From Sphaerochaeta associata (GTDB lineage: Bacteria; Spirochaetota; Spirochaetia; Sphaerochaetales; Sphaerochaetaceae): a DNA stretch of 64,000 nt. Below the pieces are notes generated by a model. That model saw only the letters and a list, made by a program, of their open reading frames with translations. It did not search any database and was not told where the DNA came from. The DNA is taken from NCBI RefSeq assembly GCF_022869165.1, contig NZ_CP094929.1:2108001-2172000 (forward strand), in the 5' to 3' direction. A program made the translations under genes and the position numbers. Shown here in pieces: positions 43,705 through 53,106 of the stretch (its first letter is position 1; each line of letters begins with the position of its first letter).

Positions 43705-45029
43705 AGCTGCTCTCCTGTCAGCATGGAGAGACCCTCGCATGAGAGCTCTTCATGCAGAAAAGGCTTGGGAACCGAACCTGCATAGGTGGAAACCACCTGC
43801 CCGCATCCGCTTAGTAGATACTTGGTGCTCATCAAACCTTCCAAACCCACCGGGCCGCGGGCGTGTATTTTTGCCGTGCTGATACCTACTTCCGCCCCGA
43901 GACCGAATCGATATCCGTCGGAAAATCTGGTCGAGCAGTTTGCAAAAACATCAGCGCTGTCGACTTGGGAGAAGAAGGTCCTGACCGCCTGGGAATCTTC
44001 GCTGACGATCACATCGGTATGGTGAGACCCATATGCTTCAATATGATCGATCGCTCGCTCAAGCGAGTCCACAATATGAATATTAACCTCGTTCTGCAGG
44101 TACTCCCGCCGCCAATCGCCCTCTTCATATGGAATGGCATGGATGTAGGAGCAGACGGCGCTGTCACCATGGATGACCACATTGCCCTCCGATAATCGCT
44201 TTGCCAAACTCTGGAGCACCTTATCGGCTACCTTCTCATGCACAAGGATGGTTTCCACTGCATTACATGCGGCAGGATACTGGGTCTTCGAGTCGAAGGC
44301 GATTTCAACAGCCTTCTGAAGATCGGCTTTCTCGTCGATGTAGAGGTGACAAATCCCATCGGCATGGCCGAGAACGGGAATCGATGTGTGCTCCATCACA
44401 TACTTGACGAATTGGTTGCTGCCTCGGGGGATGAGCAGGTCGATCTCATCGTCCATTCCCAGGATCTGATCCACATCGCTGTGGCTTTCCAGAAGAGTCA
44501 ACCATGCATCTCCCAGATGTGAGTCTATACAGCTGTGCTTGATGACATCGACCAAAACAGTATTGGTTCGCTGAGCCTCCCTCCCCCCTTTGAGGATAAT
44601 CCCGTTGCCGCTCTTCAGGCAAAGAGACACTATCTGGATGAGAGCATCGGGTCGTGCTTCAAAAATCATACCGATGACCCCGATGGGGAAGGTGACTTGT
44701 TCGAGCAACAGACCGGTATCGAGCAGCCTGCGCAGCTTCACCTTCCCGATGGGATCTGCAAGCTGCGCCACCTGGCGTATGCCGGCAAGCGAAGCTTCCA
44801 ACTTCTCCTCGGAGAATATGAGGCGTTTGATCAACGACTCTTTTTGTCCGCTTTCCCGTGCAGCCTTGACATCTGCATCGTTTGCGGATGCGATAGCGGG
44901 GTATGCTGTTCGCAGATTCTCGGCAATGGTGAGCAAAAGAGCGTTTCTCTCTTGTTCGGAGCTGGCGGCCAAATGCTTGGAACTCGCCCTAAGAGCACGA
45001 ATCCGCTGATGTAATGCGTGTTTCTCCAT
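43701..45029 (-). CDS. proA: Gamma-glutamyl phosphate reductase
   Basis: 442 aa, the second step of proline synthesis (NADPH-dependent reduction to glutamate semialdehyde). It has PIGVIGMIFEARPDALIQI, LKGGREAQRTN, IPRGSNQFVKYV, and the catalytic-Cys region TQYPAACNAVETIL. It is the first gene of proA-proB-glycosyltransferase-like-amidase-GyrI-like. A weak GAAGA precedes the ATG. Confidence 0.95.
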   Translation of the reverse strand: MEKHALHQRIRALRASSKHLAASSEQERNALLLTIAENLRTAYPAIASANDADVKAARESGQKESLIKRLIFSEEKLEASLAGIRQVAQLADPIGKVKLRRLLDTGLLLEQVTFPIGVIGMIFEARPDALIQIVSLCLKSGNGIILKGGREAQRTNTVLVDVIKHSCIDSHLGDAWLTLLESHSDVDQILGMDDEIDLLIPRGSNQFVKYVMEHTSIPVLGHADGICHLYIDEKADLQKAVEIAFDSKTQYPAACNAVETILVHEKVADKVLQSLAKRLSEGNVVIHGDSAVCSYIHAIPYEEGDWRREYLQNEVNIHIVDSLERAIDHIEAYGSHHTDVIVSEDSQAVRTFFSQVDSADVFANCSTRFSDGYRFGLGAEVGISTAKIHARGPVGLEGLMSTKYLLSGCGQVVSTYAGSVPKPFLHEELSCEGLSMLTGEQL

Positions 45030-45121
45030 TCTTCAGGTCCTTTATATCACTGACTATAACAGTAAACTGAATGGCAAAAGGTATCAAGGTGAAAAGAGCG
45101 CGTCATATGGGCGAAATCCGA

Positions 45122-45150
45122 TTGCACTTTTAAAAATACAATGGTAAAAT
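45122..45150 (+). promoter_or_regulatory. Promoter for the iron/cobalamin-type ABC operon
   Basis: TTGCAC (45122-45127), 17-base spacer ending in TGG, TAAAAT (45145-45150). The leader is about 25 bases and contains AAGGAG. Confidence 0.6.
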
Positions 45151-45181
45151 GCAACCATTCGCAACACCAAGGAGTCTTCCC

Positions 45182-46285
45182 ATGAAGAAAAGTTCCCTGC
45201 TTCTGCTCGTACTGCTGCTGCCCGCTTTGCTTTTCGCACAAGCCGCCGCTGAGTCGAGCATGCTTAATTCCGACTACTACATGGCCACCGATGCCAATAA
45301 CAGAACACTTAAGCTCGAAAAAAAACCGTCTCATCTCCTGATTGCCGGCAAGGCGGGAAATATGCCTGCAAATGCCCTGTTCCTGTTCGAAGAAGTACAA
45401 TCGATGGATCTTACCCTTCCCAAGACCGATCAGGGTCTGGGTGACTTCTTTGCCTTCATCAGACCCGACCTTGACCAGAAACCTCGCATCAGTCAAACTG
45501 CCGGCGCCGAGGAGATAGCCAGCAGGAACAGCGACCTGGTACTCATGAAAGCAACCCATTTTGAATCCACAGCTAAAAAACTCGACCAGCTGGGCATCCC
45601 CAACTATACCATGAACCTTGAAAGTTATGAGGATTGGAAAGCAGAATTGTCTGAGTTGGGAAAACTGTTGAAGAACACCAGCCGCGCACAGCAGTTGATA
45701 CAATTGTATGAGACACGGGTGAAATTCATCACCGACAGGGTTGCGTCGCTGAAGCCCCAAGACAAGAAAACCGTCCTGCTGCTGCAGGCGGAGCGTTCAG
45801 ACGCCGCCTATGCATACAAGATCGCCCCGGATTCCTGGATGCAGACATGGATGGTGGAAACCGCCGGGGCGATACCTGTGTGGAAGGGTTCCAACAAAGC
45901 CGCCAACGGCTGGTCTACGGTAAGTTTTGAACAAATTGCGGCCTGGAATCCCGATCTGGTGATTCTGCTCAGTTACAAGGATGCAAGCGATATCTATCTG
46001 AAGGCCGTCCAAACATCCGAGCTTTGGTCTCTTTTGGATGCATTCAAGCAAGGAAATGTGAAAGCCAGTCCGCATGATATGATGAACTACATCCAACCGG
46101 TAGCCTCATGGATACTGGGCCTGCAATGGTTGGCAAAAGAAGCCTACCCTGCCTTGTTTGCAGACGTGGATATGGAGTATGAGGTACAACGTTTCTACCA
46201 AGAGTTCTACAATATCCATGACCGAGCGAAACTGGATGTTCTGCTAGACTTGTACCGCACATCGGTAGCATCCAATACCCTATGA
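45182..46285 (+). CDS. ABC transporter substrate-binding protein (iron/haem/cobalamin type)
   Basis: 367 aa. The signal peptide (residues 1-23, ending FAQAAA) precedes a class III binding protein fold of the BtuF/FepB type: an N-lobe with LIAGKAGN and EEIASRNSDLVLMK, a long backbone helix, and a C-lobe with WSTVSFEQIAAWNPDLVIL and HDMMNYIQPVASWIL. It is coupled by ATGA to a FecCD permease gene and then an ATPase gene. The ligand (haem, siderophore or corrinoid) cannot be read; no Fur box was recognised. Confidence 0.88.
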   Translation: MKKSSLLLLVLLLPALLFAQAAAESSMLNSDYYMATDANNRTLKLEKKPSHLLIAGKAGNMPANALFLFEEVQSMDLTLPKTDQGLGDFFAFIRPDLDQKPRISQTAGAEEIASRNSDLVLMKATHFESTAKKLDQLGIPNYTMNLESYEDWKAELSELGKLLKNTSRAQQLIQLYETRVKFITDRVASLKPQDKKTVLLLQAERSDAAYAYKIAPDSWMQTWMVETAGAIPVWKGSNKAANGWSTVSFEQIAAWNPDLVILLSYKDASDIYLKAVQTSELWSLLDAFKQGNVKASPHDMMNYIQPVASWILGLQWLAKEAYPALFADVDMEYEVQRFYQEFYNIHDRAKLDVLLDLYRTSVASNTL

Positions 46286-47298
46286 ATGCCAGACAGGCCT
46301 ATGCAGCCGAGCAAAGAAGACGAAGGATTCGATTATCCTTCTTGTTGTTGATCACCTTCCTGCTCTCCACACTCTTTCTCTTCGCCGGCCGCTATCCCAA
46401 AGCCGGCTTCACCTTCCCATCCAACCTGGCCGACCCGATGGTCAACACCATACTGCTGCAAATCCGTCTTCCAAGAATCCTGCTGGCACTGCTGGCAGGG
46501 GCCATGCTCAGTGCAAGCGGCTTCACATTTCAGATGCTGTTCTCCAACCCTTTGGTTGAACCAGGGTTCTTGGGTGTTAGCCAAGGTTCTGCGTTTGGAG
46601 CGGCGTTGATGATCGTGTTGGGCACGGCCAGCAGCGTTCTTGTCCAAGTCAGTGCTACAGTCTTTGGACTGGGCGCCCTGTTGGCTTCCTATCTTTTGGC
46701 ACAGCGCTTCCGTTTTGGAGGCGCTTTGCTTCGCCTCGTTCTCAGCGGCATTGCCGTTTCAGCCATCTTCTCCAGTGCATTGGGCGTCGTGAAATTGGTG
46801 GCCGAACCAACCAAGGACCTGCAGGACATCACCTTTTGGATGATGGGTGGACTTTGGAACGCATCATGGAACCAAATCCTGTCGATTCTCAGTGTCGTCG
46901 CTGCGTGTCTGGTCATCCTGTTCTGCTATCGATGGAAACTCAATCTGCTTTCGCTGCAGGAGAAAACATCCTTCAGCGTCGGGTTGAACCCCAAACGTGA
47001 TCGAGTTCTTTTGCTTGTTGTGGCTACAATCGGAACCACGCTCACCATCTCGATTACCGGGCTTATCGGCTGGGTAGGATTGATCACCCCGCATCTGGGA
47101 CGAAAACTCTTCGGATCGGACAGTTCCTACAGCTTTCCCGGTTCCATGATTCTCGGCTCCCTCTTTCTGCTGGTTTGTGATACCATCGGCAGAACGTTGC
47201 TGCCCACAGAGATCCCGATAGGCTTGTTGACCAGTTTTCTGGGAGCCATCATCTTCATCGTCATTCTCTCCCTCAAGCATCAGGAGGGTAAGGCATGA
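46282..47298 (+). CDS. FecCD-family ABC transporter permease
   Basis: A 338-aa inner-membrane permease with about ten helices. RLPRILLALLAGAMLSASGFTFQMLFSNPLVEPGFLGVSQGSAFGA is the BtuC/FecCD signature region and GLIGWVGLITPHLGRKLFG is the conserved ATPase-contact loop. ATGA couplings link it to the binding protein and ATPase genes. Works as a homodimer in this family. Confidence 0.93.
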   Translation: MNARQAYAAEQRRRRIRLSFLLLITFLLSTLFLFAGRYPKAGFTFPSNLADPMVNTILLQIRLPRILLALLAGAMLSASGFTFQMLFSNPLVEPGFLGVSQGSAFGAALMIVLGTASSVLVQVSATVFGLGALLASYLLAQRFRFGGALLRLVLSGIAVSAIFSSALGVVKLVAEPTKDLQDITFWMMGGLWNASWNQILSILSVVAACLVILFCYRWKLNLLSLQEKTSFSVGLNPKRDRVLLLVVATIGTTLTISITGLIGWVGLITPHLGRKLFGSDSSYSFPGSMILGSLFLLVCDTIGRTLLPTEIPIGLLTSFLGAIIFIVILSLKHQEGKA

Positions 47299-48050
47299 AA
47301 GCACTTGAGCTTGACCGGATAAGCTATACCTATCCAGGAGGGACAAAAGCACTCGATTCAGTCTCCTTCAGTGTCGAAGAAGGAGAGTCGGTCGCCATTC
47401 TCGGCTCCAATGGAGCCGGCAAGTCCACACTGCTCGACCTCCTGCTGGGATGGAACAAAGGCAAAGGCATCACGCTCTTCGGCAAGGACCTCGCCGACTA
47501 CGGACGCAAGGAGTTGGGAAGGAACCTTGCACTGGTCCCCCAAAGCGAACACTACAACTTCTCCTTCACCTTGCTTGAGTACACGCTCTTCGGACGCAGC
47601 CCCTATCTCTCGCAGATGGGAACCCCGACAGAAAAGGATGCAGAGATTGCTGTACAAGCGCTGAAAGATGTGGGGCTTGAATCCTATCAGGACCGCCCGA
47701 TCACCAGTCTCTCGGGAGGAGAGCACCAGCTGTTGCTGCTGGCACGCTCAATCGCCCAGCAGAGTCGCATCCTGTTGTTGGATGAACCGACCAGTGCACT
47801 CGACCCTGCCAACCGCATGCGCGTCATCTCCATTCTCAAAGACCTTTCTCAGAAAGGAAAAACGCTTCTTTTCACTACGCACGATGCTAATCTGGCCTAT
47901 GAGCTGGCCACCCATGTGGCCATGCTCAAGAAGGGACACTTGCTCTGCTACGGGACGAAAGAGGAGACGGTGACGTCTGAAATGCTTACCACCCTCTATG
48001 AAACACCCTTATACGTTGGCTCCATAGAGGGAAGAACCCTTATTTATTGA
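47295..48050 (+). CDS. ABC transporter ATP-binding protein (FecE/BtuD type)
   Basis: 251 aa with Walker A ILGSNGAGKSTLLDLLLGW (about residues 34-52), the Q-loop VPQSEHYNFSF, the signature LSGGEHQLLLLARSI and Walker B RILLLDEPTSALD. It powers the FecCD-type permease. The last 11 bases overlap the convergent adenine deaminase gene, with no terminator between them. Confidence 0.93.
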   Translation: MKALELDRISYTYPGGTKALDSVSFSVEEGESVAILGSNGAGKSTLLDLLLGWNKGKGITLFGKDLADYGRKELGRNLALVPQSEHYNFSFTLLEYTLFGRSPYLSQMGTPTEKDAEIAVQALKDVGLESYQDRPITSLSGGEHQLLLLARSIAQQSRILLLDEPTSALDPANRMRVISILKDLSQKGKTLLFTTHDANLAYELATHVAMLKKGHLLCYGTKEETVTSEMLTTLYETPLYVGSIEGRTLIY

Positions 48051-49785
48051 GCTCAAGCTGAACAAACGAGAAGGAGCGGACATCGAAAAGACCCATATCG
48101 GTGAGTTTATAGGCGGGTATCACCGGAAGTGACATGAAGCACAGCGTCATGAACGGGTCTACCTTGTTGCTGACGTGCAGCTCTTTGGTGGCGATATGGT
48201 GAAGGTTCTCCAGATTCCTGGCGATGGCCGGTCCGTCCTCCATGCTGATCAACCCGGCTACCGGCTGTGCGAAGAAGGCAAGAACGGCTCCGTGCTTGGC
48301 GATAACCATTCCCCCTCCACTCTCAATCAAATGGGAGACGCACAAGCTCATATCTTCGTCGTTGTCACCTGCAACGATGATATTGTGTGAGTCATGGGCA
48401 ACCGAGGTGGCCATCGCCCCACCCTTCAGGCCATACCCGCGAAGCAGAGCGACCGCAACATTCCCGGTCCCCTTGTGCCGCTCGATCACCGCAAGCTTCA
48501 CAATGTCCTGAGCTGGATCATGCACCCATACCCCATCCTCTACGGTGACCACGGCCTCTCCCGCTTCGGTGACCACCCCACCCGGGACAATGTCGATGAC
48601 CCGCACATGAGAGTCCGAAAGTTTCAGTCTCAGCCGCTCTTGGGTGAAGTCCTTTACATCCATTCGACCCAGAACCCGCTGATCCGGATGGCTTTCGTCA
48701 TTGACCAGCATGGCTCCATCCTCGGCCACCAAGCGGCCGCCGATATAGACCTGATGCATCGCAAACTCGGTCAGGTTGTTGCAAAGGCTGAAATCGGCAC
48801 GAAGCCCTGGAGCAATGGCTCCCCTGTCACCGAGATGATAGCAATCACAGCTGTTGATTGTAGCCATGCAGATTGCCTCGATCGGGTCCAATCCGGCAGC
48901 AACGGCGAGCCGGACATTATTGTTGATATGGCCTTCACTGAGAATGCTCATGGGCTGACGGTCATCGGTACAGAAAATGCAGCGTCTGTTGTTACGCCCA
49001 TTCACCCCTCCCAGGAGGGCGAGTACGTTGTTGCAGGCAGAACCTTCACGCAGCATCACATACATGCCGCGTCTGACCCGCTGCTGCAGCTCTTGTGCTG
49101 TTTCACACTCATGGTCGGTCCTGATTCCGGCAGCGCAGTATGCATCCAAATCCGAACCGTGGATGGCGGGACTGTGACCGTCGATGATTTTCTTCGCTTT
49201 CTTTGCTTCCCACAACTTGTCCAGAACCAAGGAAGAACCGCTGATCACAGCGGGGTAATCCATCATCTCACCCAACCCGAGCACCCGTTCATGCTGCAAA
49301 GGCTTGACCAGGTCGGGAGCGAGCATTACCGCTCCACTGTGTTCGAAAGTGGTTGCTGGAACACAGGAAGGAACAACAAAAAAGGCTTGCAAGGCTGTCT
49401 TTTCCGAGGCGTCCAACATATAGGAAAGTCCATCAAGTCCGCAGACGTTGCAAATCTCGTGGGGATCGGCGATGACGGTGGTTGTTCCACAGGGAACAAC
49501 AAGATTGCTGAACTGCTGCGGGGTTGCATGGCTGGACTCTATGTGGACATGGCTGTCTATGAATCCTGGGACCATATAACGCCCTTTTGCATCCACAATT
49601 GTGTGTGCACGCCCCTTTCCAGGCTTGGCATATCCGGTAAAACGCCCTTCACTTACCAGGACATCAGCTTCAAACCACTCTTTGTTATATACATCCAAAA
49701 CATGGGCATTGGTAATACAGAGTTGGGCTTCTTTTCGCAGTGAGGCAGCAGCGATCACCTCTTTGAGCATATCCAGTGAATCCAT
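48040..49785 (-). CDS. ade: Adenine deaminase
   Basis: 581 aa. It hydrolyses adenine to hypoxanthine and ammonia. It has VPGFIDSHVHIESSHATPQQF (metal-binding His pair), VIADPHEICNVCG, LREGSACNN, CIFCTDDRQP and AHDSHNIIVAGDND, all characteristic of the ade type amidohydrolase rather than adenosine deaminase. ATG 49785 has GGAAAG upstream. It is divergent from the purine permease gene. Confidence 0.95.
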   Translation of the reverse strand: MDSLDMLKEVIAAASLRKEAQLCITNAHVLDVYNKEWFEADVLVSEGRFTGYAKPGKGRAHTIVDAKGRYMVPGFIDSHVHIESSHATPQQFSNLVVPCGTTTVIADPHEICNVCGLDGLSYMLDASEKTALQAFFVVPSCVPATTFEHSGAVMLAPDLVKPLQHERVLGLGEMMDYPAVISGSSLVLDKLWEAKKAKKIIDGHSPAIHGSDLDAYCAAGIRTDHECETAQELQQRVRRGMYVMLREGSACNNVLALLGGVNGRNNRRCIFCTDDRQPMSILSEGHINNNVRLAVAAGLDPIEAICMATINSCDCYHLGDRGAIAPGLRADFSLCNNLTEFAMHQVYIGGRLVAEDGAMLVNDESHPDQRVLGRMDVKDFTQERLRLKLSDSHVRVIDIVPGGVVTEAGEAVVTVEDGVWVHDPAQDIVKLAVIERHKGTGNVAVALLRGYGLKGGAMATSVAHDSHNIIVAGDNDEDMSLCVSHLIESGGGMVIAKHGAVLAFFAQPVAGLISMEDGPAIARNLENLHHIATKELHVSNKVDPFMTLCFMSLPVIPAYKLTDMGLFDVRSFSFVQLELNK

Positions 49786-49825
49786 TTGCTTTCCTTTGTG
49801 CAACATATTGCAACGTATTTTTCTT

Positions 49826-49853
49826 AGTGTACCACCTCGACAGGATTCTTCAA
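49826..49853 (-). promoter_or_regulatory. Promoter for ade
   Basis: On the minus strand TTGAAG (49848-49853), 16-base spacer ending in TGG, TACACT (49826-49831). The rest of the gap to 50076 is AT-rich. A weak -10 (TAGAAT, 50037-50042) may serve the permease; no purine-riboswitch core was found. Confidence 0.5.
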
Positions 49854-50076
49854 GCGAAAAATAAAACGTTTATCGCTCTCTTCATATAAGAATTCGTCTC
49901 GATAGTAATCCTAGGTATTTTTAAGTATATAGTAAAATATTGGAATTATATTTATCCACATCGCTGAAAATGTACTAGTAAATTGGGTTAAATAACAAAT
50001 CCGACGATTTTTCTGTACGAGACGCAGCATTTGCGCTAGAATACTCATATTCAAAACATCTGCAAGGAGTGCATCG

Positions 50077-51363
50077 ATGGAAAAGTTTTTCAAGCTCAAG
50101 GAACGAAAAACGACCGTCAAGACTGAAGTTATGGCAGGCATCACCACCTTCCTCACCATGGCTTACATTCTTGCCGTCAACCCTGGCATCCTTTCCGACG
50201 CCGGAATGGATTTCTCAAAGGTATTCGCAGCAACAGCCATTGCCTCTGCAATTGCCACCCTGCTCATGGCCCTCTTGGCCAACCTGCCGTTCGCCCTCGC
50301 CCCAGGCATGGGTCTGAACGCCTTCCTTGCCTACACCGTTGTGTTGGGTATGGGATACAGCTGGCAGTTCGCCCTTACCGCAGTATTCGTGGAAGGTATC
50401 ATCTTCCTGATTCTTACTGCTGTAAACATCCGCGAAGCCATCGTCAACAGCATCCCTGCAAACTTGAAGCGAGCAATCGGTGTTGGTATCGGCCTCTTCA
50501 TAGCCTTCATCGGCATGCAGAATGCCGGCATCATCGTTGATGGAGCCACCTTGGTCTCCCTCAATCCCGGCTGGTTCAAGGGAGCCCCCGGTCTTGCCAT
50601 GATCGGCCTTCTGATCACCGGTATCCTGCTCGCTTACAAGGTAAACGGCGCTCTTTTGATCGGTATTGCCATCACCACCATCATCGGCATTCCTTTCGGA
50701 ATCACCAAGTATGCAGGCGGTTCGTATATTCCTCCCGCCCCCTACTTCTTCCCCTTCGAATTTTCAAACATCCTGAGCATCGACTTCATCGTCATCATGT
50801 TCACCTTCCTCTTTGTCGATATGTTCGACACCGTTGGAACCTTGATCGGATGCGCAACCAAAGCCGACATGATCCAGAAAGACGGCTCAATCCCCAACTG
50901 CAAGGAAGCCTTGTTCGCTGACGCAGTCGGTACCACCGTTGGGGCCATCCTTGGTACCTCCACCGTAACGACATTCGTTGAGTCCTCCGCCGGCGTCGTC
51001 GAAGGCGGTCGCACCGGACTTACTGCACTGGTTGTGGCAGTTCTGTTCGCTCTCTCACTGTTCCTCGAACCGCTGTTCGGTTCGATCCCCAGTGCTGCCA
51101 CCGCTCCGGCTTTGATCATCGTCGGTGTCATGATGATGAGCCCGGTCAAGGAGATCGAATGGAACGAGATGACCGAAGCAATCCCTGCCTTCCTCACCAT
51201 CATTTTCATGATCGTTGCCTACAGCATCGCCGATGGTATCATGTTCGGTATCGTCTCCTACGTGTTGCTCAAGCTGTTGACCAAGAAAACCAACGAGATC
51301 CCGAAAATGACTTGGGTTGTATTCGGCTTGTTCGTGCTCAAGATTATTTTTGGCGCTCTCTAA
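50077..51363 (+). CDS. NCS2-family purine permease (AzgA/GhxP-like)
   Basis: This 428-aa protein has 12-14 membrane helices of the AzgA-like branch of NCS2, which imports adenine, guanine or hypoxanthine. It has TEVMAGITTFLTMAYILAVNPGIL, FALAPGMGLNAFLAYTVV, FLFVDMFDTVGTLIGCATKA and GTSTVTTFVESSAGVVEGGRTGLTA, which are the family's substrate-site motifs. AAGGAG lies 6 bases before the ATG. Its divergence from adenine deaminase gives an uptake-deamination pair. The exact purine is inferred. Confidence 0.92.
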   Translation: MEKFFKLKERKTTVKTEVMAGITTFLTMAYILAVNPGILSDAGMDFSKVFAATAIASAIATLLMALLANLPFALAPGMGLNAFLAYTVVLGMGYSWQFALTAVFVEGIIFLILTAVNIREAIVNSIPANLKRAIGVGIGLFIAFIGMQNAGIIVDGATLVSLNPGWFKGAPGLAMIGLLITGILLAYKVNGALLIGIAITTIIGIPFGITKYAGGSYIPPAPYFFPFEFSNILSIDFIVIMFTFLFVDMFDTVGTLIGCATKADMIQKDGSIPNCKEALFADAVGTTVGAILGTSTVTTFVESSAGVVEGGRTGLTALVVAVLFALSLFLEPLFGSIPSAATAPALIIVGVMMMSPVKEIEWNEMTEAIPAFLTIIFMIVAYSIADGIMFGIVSYVLLKLLTKKTNEIPKMTWVVFGLFVLKIIFGAL

Positions 51364-51385
51364 GAGCCTCCGCCCTGTTCTTGAC

Positions 51386-51415
51386 GGACCTCCTGCATGG
51401 GAGGTCCTTCCTTTT
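51386..51415 (+). terminator. Intrinsic terminator after the purine permease gene
   Basis: GGACCTCC (51386-51393), 6-base loop, GGAGGTCC (51400-51407), then TTCCTTTT. Confidence 0.85.
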
Positions 51416-51470
51416 GCCTCTACCCATCTCGATTCTTCTACGGTACAATACCAAGGCCAAGGAGCAATGC

Positions 51471-52475
51471 ATGCGTACCAACCTTCTCTCACTCGATACA
51501 AACAAGACATACCTAGTCACCGGCTCAGCCGGTTTCATCGGCTTTCATTTGACCCGCAGGTTATTGGAACAAGGATGCTCGGTCATCGGGCTTGACAACC
51601 TGAATGATTACTACGAAGTGAGTCTCAAGGAGGAAAGACTGCGGCAGCTGGCCTGCGACCACTTCTATTTCTACAAGGCCGATCTCGCCGACAAGAAAGA
51701 GTTGGACAATATTTTCGAGACGCATTCGATTGATTATGTCATCAACCTTGCCGCTCAAGCCGGAGTGAGGTACAGCATCGACAATCCGTATGCTTATCTG
51801 CAGTCGAATCTGGTTGGTTTTCTCAATATCCTGGAAGCCTGCCGGCACCATCAGGTCAAGCACCTGGTCTATGCTTCCTCCTCCTCGGTATATGGACTGA
51901 ACAGCAAGATTCCCTACTCCACCACCGACCAGGTGGACCATCCGGTAAGCCTCTATGCAGCAACGAAGAAGTCCAATGAATTGATGGCACATGCATATAC
52001 CCATCTCTACCAAATTCCTTCCACCGGACTGCGTTTCTTCACCGTCTACGGCCCCTTCGGAAGGCCGGACATGGCCTACTTCTCCTTTGCCAAACGCATC
52101 ATGGAAGGCAAGAGCATCAAGGTGTTCAACCACGGGGACATGTGGCGTGACTTCACCTATGTCGATGACATCATCGCCGCCATCGAGCGAATCATTCCCA
52201 ACCCACCGCCGGAGAATAAGGCAAAGGACCGCTACAAGGTATACAACATCGGCAACAACAAGCCGGTCAGGCTGAGCTCATTCATTGAGATTCTTGAATC
52301 TTGTCTAGGCCGCGAAGCAGTGAAGGAGTACCTTCCCATGCAAAGCGGTGATGTTTACCAAACCTATGCCGATGTCTCCGACCTCATGGAGGACTTTGAT
52401 TTCAAGCCGGACACTCCGCTCGAGCAGGGACTGACATCATTTGTGCGCTGGTTCAAGAGCTACTACCAGCTCTGA
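51471..52475 (+). CDS. NAD-dependent nucleotide-sugar epimerase (UDP-glucuronate 4-epimerase-like)
   Basis: 334 aa, extended SDR fold. It has YLVTGSAGFIGFHLTRRLLEQG (NAD loop), GLDNLNDYYEVSLKEERL, which is typical of UDP-glucuronate epimerases, AAQAGVRYSIDNPYAYLQSN, the catalytic Ser-Ser-Ser and Tyr-x-x-x-Lys (SSSSVYG, LYAATKKSNE) and FFTVYGPFGRPDMAYF. It would supply UDP-galacturonate for surface polysaccharide. AAGGAG stands 6 bases upstream of ATG 51471. The 3' end overlaps the convergent outer-membrane gene by 13 bases. Confidence 0.88.
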   Translation: MRTNLLSLDTNKTYLVTGSAGFIGFHLTRRLLEQGCSVIGLDNLNDYYEVSLKEERLRQLACDHFYFYKADLADKKELDNIFETHSIDYVINLAAQAGVRYSIDNPYAYLQSNLVGFLNILEACRHHQVKHLVYASSSSVYGLNSKIPYSTTDQVDHPVSLYAATKKSNELMAHAYTHLYQIPSTGLRFFTVYGPFGRPDMAYFSFAKRIMEGKSIKVFNHGDMWRDFTYVDDIIAAIERIIPNPPPENKAKDRYKVYNIGNNKPVRLSSFIEILESCLGREAVKEYLPMQSGDVYQTYADVSDLMEDFDFKPDTPLEQGLTSFVRWFKSYYQL

Positions 52476-53044
52476 TAGCCTATACCGACAAGAACAGCAA
52501 AGGCGGAGCCGGTATAACGGTATTTGACTATGCCAGTATCGGCACTGACTCTTCCCCACAGCGGCTTGGAGTATTCCAAGCCCAAGGAAAACTGTAAACC
52601 ATCAAAGGAAGTCTGAATGAAACGGAGTCCGATTCGAAGGTGGTCTACCCTGCTTTCATCCCCGTTGTATTGCAGATATGCAGAATCGTAGCCGACACTG
52701 ACCTCCGCTGCAGATCCATCTGTAAACGGTACTTGGATTGCATTGCCCGCCCCGTAGAACCAGCCCAGCGGAACGGATGAGACATCTATATCAGAGCCAT
52801 TGCTTGTATAGGAGAGAGCCTTGGTGAAGCCTCCGAAAAAGTTGAAGACATACAAGTCATCCACCACCGTCCTACTGGTAAGCAAGAGCTCCAACTCAGT
52901 CCCTTGGTAGTCGGACGTACCAAGATATGAACGTACAGTACCTCTCTTGCTCCGATAGAGCGTCTCCACAGCAAGCCCGCTTCCACCAAAAGCGGAGAAT
53001 AGGATCATACTCGAGAATAGAAATACCATCACAATTCTCTTCAT
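52463..53044 (-). CDS. Small outer-membrane-type protein of unknown function
   Basis: 193 aa with a signal peptide (MKRIVMVFLFSSMILFSAFG). The mature part alternates polar and hydrophobic residues (ELELLLTSRTVVDDLYVF, RIGLRFIQTSFDGLQFSLGLEYS) and ends in aromatic GIGYQSW, as do outer-membrane barrels. The ATG lies 7 bases after a TATATA -10 and lacks a Shine-Dalgarno, suggesting a leaderless message. No family recognised. Confidence 0.65.
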   Translation of the reverse strand: MKRIVMVFLFSSMILFSAFGGSGLAVETLYRSKRGTVRSYLGTSDYQGTELELLLTSRTVVDDLYVFNFFGGFTKALSYTSNGSDIDVSSVPLGWFYGAGNAIQVPFTDGSAAEVSVGYDSAYLQYNGDESRVDHLRIGLRFIQTSFDGLQFSLGLEYSKPLWGRVSADTGIVKYRYTGSAFAVLVGIGYQSW

Positions 53045-53051
53045 AGCTTGC

Positions 53052-53080
53052 TATATACCACCAGGTTGACCAAGACACAA
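53052..53080 (-). promoter_or_regulatory. Promoter for the small outer-membrane-type protein
   Basis: On the minus strand TTGTGT (53075-53080), 17-base spacer ending in TGG, TATATA (53052-53057), then 7 bases to the ATG at 53044. Its -35 overlaps that of the divergent promoter. Confidence 0.5.
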
Positions 53081-53100
53081 GAGAGCGACTCTGCTAGACT
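53072..53100 (+). promoter_or_regulatory. Promoter for the HI0933-like flavoprotein gene
   Basis: AAGACA (53072-53077), 17-base spacer, TAGACT (53095-53100), then 6 bases to ATG 53107. Confidence 0.4.
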
Positions 53101-53106
53101 ATATAT

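Noticed and set aside
48394-49743. 449-codon plus-strand open frame opposite ade
   Set aside because: Antisense shadow; protein composition is rich in His, Cys and Arg with no motif, while ade is complete.
49807-50076. Purine riboswitch upstream of the purine permease
   Set aside because: The AT-rich stretch contains CATATAAG and similar words but not the conserved three-way-junction core (GTTTCTACC and CGACTA-like elements).
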